From NCBI GenBank assembly GCA_024402755.1, contig JAKSTD010000001.1, positions 1 to 18,443 of the forward strand: 18,443 nt of DNA, read 5' to 3'. The translations under genes were made by a program, and so were the position numbers. This document shows, one piece after another, positions 10,146-14,692 of the stretch (within the stretch, counting starts at the first letter, position 1; each line of letters starts with the position of its first letter). This DNA comes from Alphaproteobacteria bacterium (GTDB lineage: Bacteria; Pseudomonadota; Alphaproteobacteria; Rs-D84). The notes under the pieces are model-generated. The model was not told the DNA's origin. It saw only the letters and a list, made by a program, of their open reading frames with translations, and did not search any database.

Positions 10146-10806
10146 TTTATTTTCGTCTTCTTGGTTTTTTTATTTAGAATCGCAGTTGCGAAAATTAGGT
10201 TTGGATAGTGATGATAAGTCCTTTGATGAAATTCGCGAAATGTTGTCAAATCCGAAAAAATTATCAATGGATGAATTTGCATTCACTGTTTTTTATGTGA
10301 TTTTGGCTGGTGGTTTTTCACAAAAAACTGCCAAGAAAATCCATCAAGTTATTATGCAAAAAATTCCAGAAAACCCAAGCATAGATGATTTATTAAAAAT
10401 CTTTAATAATAAAAATAAAATAAATGCAATTTGTAAAATTTGGAACAACAGACAAAATTTTCGTGATGGTTTTTATTCATGCAAATCTTTGGATGAAAAA
10501 TTATTATATCTTCAAAAATTACCACATATTGGAAAAATTACTGCAAATCATCTGGCACGAAATTTGGGTGAAAATGTTGTAAAATATGATATTTGGATTC
10601 AAAGGTTGGGGGTTCTGTACGGTGGAAATAGTCGTATGGCGCAAAAAATAGATAACGGAAAACTGGATGTAGAAATAAAAAAATGTTGTGATGATATGTT
10701 TGAACATTTGGAAAAGGAAACAAATTTACCGCGTGGTTATATTGATGTTGTGTTGTGGAAATCTGCACAAAATGGTCTGATAAAGGAATTAAAAAATGGA
10801 TGTTAA
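10138..10806 (+). CDS. Divergent HhH-GPD superfamily DNA glycosylase-like protein
   Basis: A 222-residue helical protein. Residues 127-157 carry a helix-hairpin-helix/GPD signature: LPHIGKITANHLARNLG (128-144) followed by VVKYDIWIQRL, where D151 sits at the position of the catalytic Asp of HhH-GPD base-excision glycosylases (family pattern LPGVG..TA......VDTHV.R). A C-terminal helix (YIDVVLWKSAQNGL) also resembles the family's last helix. There is no FeS cysteine cluster, so it is not MutY/Nth-like, and I cannot place it in AlkA, Ogg or Tag. It overlaps the small gene before it by 8 bases and ung after it by 11 bases. This is strong support for a base-excision-repair role, though the substrate is unknown. 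Confidence 0.7.
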   Translation: MDNLFSSSWFFYLESQLRKLGLDSDDKSFDEIREMLSNPKKLSMDEFAFTVFYVILAGGFSQKTAKKIHQVIMQKIPENPSIDDLLKIFNNKNKINAICKIWNNRQNFRDGFYSCKSLDEKLLYLQKLPHIGKITANHLARNLGENVVKYDIWIQRLGVLYGGNSRMAQKIDNGKLDVEIKKCCDDMFEHLEKETNLPRGYIDVVLWKSAQNGLIKELKNGC

Positions 10807-11461
10807 AATTGAACAATCTTGGAAAGCCGCCTTGAACAGCGAATTTGAAAAAGATTATTTTAAAAAATTGACTGAATTTGTACGCAGTGAATATTTGTCT
10901 GGAAAAACTATTTATCCCGAGGCAAAAAATATTTTTAATGCCTTTAATTTATGTCCGCTGGATAAAGTCAAAGTTGTAATTATTGGGCAAGACCCATATC
11001 ATGAACCGCATCAAGCGCATGGACTTTGTTTTTCTGTGGAAGGCGGGACAGAATTTCCACCATCATTAATAAATATTTACAAAGAAATTGAATCTGATAT
11101 TGGACATAAAAGTATAACAAATGGTGATTTGACCGCCTGGGCAGAGCAGGGTGTTTTGTTGTTAAATTCAACATTGACTGTGCGTGCGCATATTGCGGCT
11201 TCGCATAGTGGTATGGGGTGGGAAACATTTACAGATTCTGTTATTCGCACTGTTGCACAAACCAGAAAACATGTTGTTTATATGTTGTGGGGGTCGTTTG
11301 CACAAAAAAAAGCAGAATTTGTTGATAGCACAGAAAATTTAGTTTTAAAAAGCGCGCATCCGTCTCCGTTGTCTGCGTATCGTGGTTTTTTTGGAAATCA
11401 TCATTTTTCTCGTGCTAATGAATATCTGATTGCCAATGATGAAATGCCGATAAATTGGTAA
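10796..11461 (+). CDS. ung: Uracil-DNA glycosylase (family 1)
   Basis: This enzyme removes uracil from DNA as the first step of base-excision repair. At 221 residues it matches the family length. Motif A is GQDPYHEPHQAHGLCFS (64-80), with the water-activating D66, Tyr68 that excludes thymine and the stacking F79. LLLNSTLTVR (121-130) holds the uracil-reading N124. HPSPLSAYRGFFG (188-200) holds the catalytic H188 and the intercalating loop Leu192. All key residues are intact. The ATG at 10796 lies inside the end of the glycosylase-like gene (11-base overlap), so the two are coupled. The convergent PagL-like gene ends four bases after it, with no visible terminator in between. Confidence 0.97.
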   Translation: MDVKIEQSWKAALNSEFEKDYFKKLTEFVRSEYLSGKTIYPEAKNIFNAFNLCPLDKVKVVIIGQDPYHEPHQAHGLCFSVEGGTEFPPSLINIYKEIESDIGHKSITNGDLTAWAEQGVLLLNSTLTVRAHIAASHSGMGWETFTDSVIRTVAQTRKHVVYMLWGSFAQKKAEFVDSTENLVLKSAHPSPLSAYRGFFGNHHFSRANEYLIANDEMPINW

Positions 11462-11465
11462 ATCC

Positions 11466-12041
11466 TTAGTAATTATAGGTTATCCCTAGTCCATAAAATG
11501 CATAGGAATTGTTTTCGTCAGCGGTGTTGGCGTTGGAAAAGTGCTGAATAAATAATTCCATTGCCCATTTTTCGTTGAAATTATAACCAAAGGTTAGTTT
11601 GAATTGAAAAAGCAATTTTGAACCGATGCGTTTGTTTTGTTTTGCCTGTAATCCAGCACCAGCACCCAATCCAGCATATATTCGATGGTAGCGAAAAAGG
11701 GCAATATCTTCGGTAAAATAAATCATAGGAATTGTATAATCTTGCCATTCCCAACCGTATTTACGATTTAATCCCAATGTTTCAGAAATATTCAAAGAAC
11801 GGCGTGCAGGAACACGGAAAAATGTCGTCGGTTGAGAATATTGAAAAGTTGCGATATAAAAAGGAACAGGGCGCACCGGTGGAGGTAATAAAATTCCAGT
11901 ATCAAATCCCTGACCAATACCAAAGGCAACCTGTTGTTGATATGTTCCCATAAAAGGATTGCTTTCCGGCAATATACAAGAATCTGCCATGGCGGATGCA
12001 GGTAAAAATAAAATGCTTAAAACCTGTAGAATTTTTTTCAT
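11466..12041 (-). CDS. PagL-like outer-membrane protein (lipid A 3-O-deacylase/acyloxyacyl hydrolase family)
   Basis: A 191-residue exported protein. It has a signal peptide (MKKI, hydrophobic core, cut after ASAMA at about residue 19). Amphipathic beta strands follow, ending in an aromatic residue (YGLGITYNY), as expected for a small outer-membrane barrel. The FIQHFSNAN stretch (164-172) matches the HxSN catalytic motif of PagL, giving H167 and S169. In P. aeruginosa PagL the third catalytic residue is a Glu 14 positions after the His; here that position is Ala181, so activity is uncertain. PagL removes the 3-O acyl chain of lipid A, which links this gene to lpxK/lpxC. It is co-directional with tRNA-Thr upstream. 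A TATAAT two bases before the ATG is too close to be its promoter. Confidence 0.68.
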   Translation of the reverse strand: MKKILQVLSILFLPASAMADSCILPESNPFMGTYQQQVAFGIGQGFDTGILLPPPVRPVPFYIATFQYSQPTTFFRVPARRSLNISETLGLNRKYGWEWQDYTIPMIYFTEDIALFRYHRIYAGLGAGAGLQAKQNKRIGSKLLFQFKLTFGYNFNEKWAMELFIQHFSNANTADENNSYAFYGLGITYNY

Positions 12042-12109
12042 GGATTATATTCTATCACAAAACAAGGAATAAGACAAATTATAAAAATAAAATTTTTGTT
12101 AGGAATTTA

Positions 12110-12183
12110 TGGTGCCCTAAGCAAGAATCGGACTTGCGACTCGTCCTTACCAAGGACGTGTTTTACCACTAGACTATTAGGGC
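12110..12183 (-). tRNA. tRNA-Thr (anticodon GGT)
   Basis: A 74-nt cloverleaf on the minus strand with a perfect 7-bp acceptor (GCCCTAA/TTAGGGC), anticodon stem CGTCC/GGACG with loop TTGGTAA (anticodon GGT), T stem GCAAG/CTTGC, discriminator A and encoded CCA. G1-C72, C2-G71, G35 and U36 are the usual Thr identity elements. Two oddities: the T loop reads TCCGATT, placing C at position 55 where U (pseudouridine) is nearly universal, and the D stem GTCT/AAAC has one C-A mismatch. Confidence 0.9.
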
Positions 12184-12193
12184 ATTTGTCCGT

Positions 12194-12221
12194 ATTATAC
12201 CCACGCGTATAAAAAAATCAA
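12194..12221 (-). promoter_or_regulatory. Promoter of tRNA-Thr
   Basis: On the minus strand, TTGATT (12221-12216), a 16-base spacer and TATAAT (12199-12194). Transcription should begin a few bases before the tRNA 5' end at 12183. Confidence 0.65.
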
Positions 12222-12230
12222 ATAAAAACA

Positions 12231-12258
12231 TTGAAAAGCCAAAAAAGTCTGTTATAAT
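12231..12258 (+). promoter_or_regulatory. Promoter of tRNA-Met
   Basis: TTGAAA (12231-12236), a 16-base spacer and a perfect TATAAT (12253-12258). The tRNA begins 10 bases after the -10 box. It is divergent from the tRNA-Thr promoter. Confidence 0.75.
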
Positions 12259-12268
12259 GCGTTCCGCT

Positions 12269-12343
12269 GGCGGCGTAGCTCAGTGGTAGAGCAGAGGAAT
12301 CATAATCCTTTGGTCAGGGGTCCGAATCCCTTCGCCGCTACCA
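12269..12343 (+). tRNA. tRNA-Met (anticodon CAT, elongator type; Ile2 not excluded)
   Basis: A 75-nt cloverleaf. The acceptor GGCGGCG pairs with CGCCGCT, ending in a G1-U72 wobble. The D arm is GCTC-AGTGGTA-GAGC, the anticodon stem GAGGA/TCCTT has loop ATCATAA (anticodon CAT), discriminator is A and CCA is encoded. It lacks the C1-A72 mismatch and the three G-C anticodon pairs of initiator tRNA. A lysidine-type Ile2 tRNA also carries CAT and cannot be excluded by eye. The T loop TCCGAAT has C at position 55, as in the neighbouring tRNA-Thr. Confidence 0.9.
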
Positions 12344-12346
12344 AAA
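12325..12346 (+). repeat. Direct repeat copy 1 (tRNA-Met 3' end)
   Basis: The 22 bases that close the tRNA-Met T arm and acceptor plus CCA and AAA recur perfectly at 12502-12523, with an offset of 177 bases. A repeated tRNA 3' end is the usual form of an attachment-site duplication, although no integrase gene is present in the window. Confidence 0.85.
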
Positions 12347-12386
12347 ATTAAATCGGGCTTGTCCCGATTTTGTTTTTGGTATAGTC
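12337..12386 (+). repeat. Long hairpin repeat A on the tRNA-Met tail, also a terminator
   Basis: The left arm begins inside the tRNA 3' end (GCTACCAAAAA, then AAATCGGG) and the right arm returns CCCGATTT, then GTTTTTGGT and TAG. The core AAATCGGG-CTTGT-CCCGATTT (12350-12370) followed by T-rich sequence is a good rho-independent terminator for the tRNA. Outside the core, 12340-12347 pairs with 12373-12380, and with a two-base bulge the pairing reaches into the CGC of the acceptor. Confidence 0.75.
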
Positions 12387-12391
12387 GCGAG

Positions 12392-12501
12392 TGGATAAGG
12401 ACCCCAGGTCCGACAAAATAGCAGTTGAGAACAAGCAAAAGCGCCGTTCGAAACGTTGCGATTTGGAAAGGGACCCACGAATAAAATGAGTGGGAATATA
12501 C
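12392..12501. other. Non-coding segment between the two tRNA-tail repeats
   Basis: No gene is seen in these 110 bases. They hold small hairpins, GGACC-CCA-GGTCC (12399-12411) and CCCAC/GTGGG (about 12473-12494), and a CGTTCGAAACG motif near 12445. No complete tRNA can be folded that would use the second copy of the tRNA-Met tail. The stretch could be the remains of a small integrated element. Confidence 0.5.
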
Positions 12502-12523
12502 AATCCCTTCGCCGCTACCAAAA
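12502..12523 (+). repeat. Direct repeat copy 2 (displaced tRNA-Met 3' end)
   Basis: A perfect 22-base copy of 12325-12346, including CCA, without the rest of a tRNA in front of it. It starts the second long hairpin. Confidence 0.85.
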
Positions 12524-12565
12524 TAATAAACGACCCGTGGTGGTCGTTTTTTGTTTTGGTGTAGC
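12514..12565 (+). repeat. Long hairpin repeat B, second copy of the tRNA-tail hairpin
   Basis: The same architecture as hairpin A. The left arm GCTACCAAAATAATAAACGACC pairs with a right arm GGTCGTTTTTTG, TTTTGGTGTAGC around a six-base loop. Only one mismatch occurs in the inner 19 pairs, and a GT bulge lies near the outer end. The core stem sequence (ACGACC/GGTCGT) differs completely from hairpin A (TCGGG/CCCGA) while pairing is kept, so the structure, not the sequence, has been conserved. It could also terminate transcription. Confidence 0.75.
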
Positions 12566-12577
12566 CCGCGGTGGATT

Positions 12578-12669
12578 ATTCCCCCTTTGGAGGGGGCTCA
12601 GGACTTTACGAATATTCTGGAATTGCCCTCCCTCCCGGTCTTCGACCGTACTCCCCCCAAGGGGAGAAT
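12578..12669. repeat. GC-rich REP/MITE-like inverted-repeat element
   Basis: A 92-base element much richer in GC than its surroundings. Its ends are inverted repeats of each other (15 of 19 positions: 12578-12596 against 12651-12669), and each end is itself a near-palindrome (CCCCCTTTGGAGGGGG; CTCCCCCCAAGGGGAG). Between them lies a perfect hairpin CGGTC-TTC-GACCG (12636-12648). A CTCAGGA motif follows each end (12597 and 12675). No coding capacity is convincing. It looks like a short interspersed palindromic element, and other copies in the genome would confirm this. Confidence 0.6.
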
Positions 12670-12697
12670 TTGCCCTCAGGATAAGTTTAAGATTTTC

Positions 12698-12726
12698 TTG
12701 ACTTTTTGTTGATTCAGGAACAAAAT
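12698..12726 (+). promoter_or_regulatory. Probable aspS promoter
   Basis: TTGACT (12698-12703), a 17-base spacer and CAAAAT (12721-12726). Transcription would start near 12733, exactly where the first helix of the aspS leader begins. An alternative is TTGATT (12709) with TATGTA at 12733, which would cut into that helix. Confidence 0.5.
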
Positions 12727-12732
12727 AACTTG

Positions 12733-12893
12733 TATGTAATGCGATGATGCGACTGACAACCGTGGAGTGTTATGTAAAACAAAAAAGTAAAAAAATCAGG
12801 GTGGCACCGCGCGAAAAAATCTTAGCGCCCCTGAAAATTTAAGATTCAAATTGGTGCCGTATCCTTTGGCGCGACACCAAATAAAAAGGGTGT
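12733..12893 (+). promoter_or_regulatory. T-box-type tRNA-sensing leader of aspS
   Basis: The 14-base T-box motif AGGGTGGCACCGCG is perfect at 12798-12811. It lies in an antiterminator-type helix: TCAGGG (12796-12801) pairs with CCCTGA (12829-12834), a seven-base bulge TGGCACC follows, then GCGC (12809-12812) pairs with GCGC (12825-12828). The bulge TGGC fits a tRNA ending GCCA, as tRNA-Asp does. Upstream, TATGTAATGC (12733-12742) pairs with GTGTTATGTA (12767-12776). Inside this sits a kink-turn-like GAT bulge plus tandem G-A pairs, a four-bp helix and a nine-base loop ACTGACAAC with a GAC (Asp) triplet. The downstream sequence can form alternative helices around the ribosome binding site AAAGGGTG (12885-12892) and has no T run, so control of translation is more likely than termination. 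Confidence 0.78.
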
Positions 12894-12899
12894 AAAAAA

Positions 12900-14654
12900 A
12901 TGTTATCTTTGAAATCAAAATACCGCACACATACTTGTGGGGAATTAAATGAAAAAAATGTTGGCGAAGTAGTTACTTTGTCTGGATGGGTTCATCGTAA
13001 ACGCGACCATGGTTCGCTGCTTTTTGTTGATTTGCGTGATAACTATGGAATAACACAGTGTGTGTTTGATGGTGGAGATGAAAATCTTGAAAAAATTCGT
13101 CCAGAATCTGTTATTAAAATTACTGGCAAAGTTGTTGCGCGTGATAAAGATGCAATTAATGAAAAAATTCCAACTGGTCATATCGAAATTCAATCCCAAA
13201 AATGGGAAGTTTTAACAAATGCTGATGTTTTGCCTTTCCAGGTTTTTGGTGATGATGATACTGTGGCAGAAGATTTGCGTTTGAAATATAGATTTATCGA
13301 TTTGCGTCGTGAAAGTTTACATAATAATATTTTAACTCGTAATCGCGTAATGAAATTTTTGCGTGATAAAATGTGGGATATGGGTTTTTCTGAATTTCAA
13401 ACGCCTATTTTAACTGTATCAAGTCCAGAAGGTGCGCGTGATTATATCGTCCCAAGTCGTAATCATCATGGAATGTTTTACGCTTTGCCTCAGGCTCCAC
13501 AGCAATTCAAACAATTGATTCAAATTTCTGGATTCGATAGATATTTCCAAATTGCACCTTGTTTTCGTGATGAAGATTTGCGTGCTGATAGATTGTTAGA
13601 ATTTTATCAATTAGACCTTGAAATGTCTTTCGTTGATTTGCTTGATATTCAAGAAGTCGGTAATCAACTTATGCCTGAATTGATAAAGGCTTTTGTTCCA
13701 AACGCAATTGTCGCAGAAGATATTCCACATATACCATTTGATGATGCTATGTTGAAATATGGTTCTGATAAACCTGATTTGCGTAACCCTATTATTATCA
13801 GTGATGTCACAGAAATATTCCGTGGTTCTGATTTCGGTATTTTCGCAAATGCTATTGAAAATGGTGCTGTGGTTCGTGCAATTCCTGCGCCAAACAGTGC
13901 TGATAAACCGCGTTCTTGGTTCGATAAATTGGGCGATTACGCGGTCAAAGAACTGGGACTTGGGGGATTGGGATACATCGTTTTTGCAGATGAAGCAAAG
14001 GGGCCAGTTGCAAAAAAATTAGACGAGACGAGAATTGCAAAATTGCATGAAATTGCTGGTGATAATTCTTCGTTGTTCTTTGTTTGTGACAAGACTGAAA
14101 ATGCTGCAAAAGCCGCTGGCAAGATTCGTATCAAATTGGGTGAAGATTTAGGTTTGATAAATCCAAATGAATTTCGTTTCTGCTGGATTGAAGATTTCCC
14201 AATGTATGAATTAAACGAAGAAACTGGTACTGTCGATTTCGGTCATAATCCGTTCAGTTTGCCAAAAGGTGAACTTGATGGTGACCCATTGAAAATCAAA
14301 GCAAATCAATTTGATATGGTGTTAAACGGTGCTGAAATATGCAGTGGTGGTTTGCGCAACTATAATCCTGAAATGATGATAAAAGCATTTGCTGTCGCTG
14401 GATATGGACCAGAAGTCGTGAAAGAAAAATTCGGTGGAATGTATGCTGCGTTCCAATATGGCGCACCACCACACGGTGGATGCGCTTTTGGTATTGACCG
14501 TTTGGTTTCTATTATTTTGGGAACAACTAATTTACGTGAAGTTGTTTTATTCCCAACAAATCAACGTGGTCAAGATTTGATGCTGGGCGCACCACGTGAA
14601 GTAACTGAACAACAGTTGCGCGAGGTACATATCCAAGTTAGAAAGAAAAATTAA
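12900..14654 (+). CDS. aspS: Aspartyl-tRNA synthetase, probably non-discriminating
   Basis: AspRS charges tRNA-Asp with aspartate. At 584 residues it is a full bacterial-type enzyme. An OB-fold anticodon-binding domain (1-110) precedes the class II core with motif 1 around 150-172. Motif 2 is FRDEDLRADR (222-231) and motif 3 is GGCAFGIDRL (526-535). The GAD insert spans about 285-415. In the anticodon domain the sequence RKRDHGSL puts His37 where discriminating E. coli AspRS has Leu30; His there marks non-discriminating enzymes that also make Asp-tRNA-Asn for GatCAB. This would fit an organism without AsnRS, but is inference. The start ATG at 12900 lies ten bases after AAAGGG. Expression is probably controlled by the T-box-like leader directly upstream. 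Confidence 0.97.
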   Translation: MLSLKSKYRTHTCGELNEKNVGEVVTLSGWVHRKRDHGSLLFVDLRDNYGITQCVFDGGDENLEKIRPESVIKITGKVVARDKDAINEKIPTGHIEIQSQKWEVLTNADVLPFQVFGDDDTVAEDLRLKYRFIDLRRESLHNNILTRNRVMKFLRDKMWDMGFSEFQTPILTVSSPEGARDYIVPSRNHHGMFYALPQAPQQFKQLIQISGFDRYFQIAPCFRDEDLRADRLLEFYQLDLEMSFVDLLDIQEVGNQLMPELIKAFVPNAIVAEDIPHIPFDDAMLKYGSDKPDLRNPIIISDVTEIFRGSDFGIFANAIENGAVVRAIPAPNSADKPRSWFDKLGDYAVKELGLGGLGYIVFADEAKGPVAKKLDETRIAKLHEIAGDNSSLFFVCDKTENAAKAAGKIRIKLGEDLGLINPNEFRFCWIEDFPMYELNEETGTVDFGHNPFSLPKGELDGDPLKIKANQFDMVLNGAEICSGGLRNYNPEMMIKAFAVAGYGPEVVKEKFGGMYAAFQYGAPPHGGCAFGIDRLVSIILGTTNLREVVLFPTNQRGQDLMLGAPREVTEQQLREVHIQVRKKN

Positions 14655-14666
14655 AACATTAAAAAT

Positions 14667-14692
14667 ATCCCGCAATCTGCGGGATTTTTTTT
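14667..14692. terminator. Terminator shared by aspS and the convergent AsmA-family gene
   Basis: An eight-bp perfect stem ATCCCGCA, ATC loop, TGCGGGAT followed by a long T run on the plus strand. A-rich sequence on the left gives a T run on the minus strand too, so it can serve both convergent genes. It overlaps the last bases of the minus-strand stop codon region. Confidence 0.9.

Noticed and set aside
12042..12060. TATAAT just upstream of the PagL-like gene as a promoter
   Set aside because: It ends two bases before the ATG, so transcription would start inside the signal-peptide codons.
12269..12343. Initiator tRNA-fMet
   Set aside because: It lacks the C1-A72 mismatch and the three G-C pairs in the anticodon stem, so an elongator-type CAT tRNA is more likely.
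12366..12520. A second, longer tRNA or tmRNA ending in the copied CGCCGCTACCA
   Set aside because: No 5' strand pairs with the acceptor end and no proper T arm lies before it; only the tail is duplicated.
12456..12701. 81-codon open frame across the repeat region
   Set aside because: It runs through the second tRNA-tail hairpin and the GC-rich palindromic element, has no ribosome binding site, and its residues simply reflect the palindromes.
12851..12880. Hairpin before aspS as a rho-independent terminator
   Set aside because: It is followed by an A-rich stretch and the ribosome binding site, not a T run.
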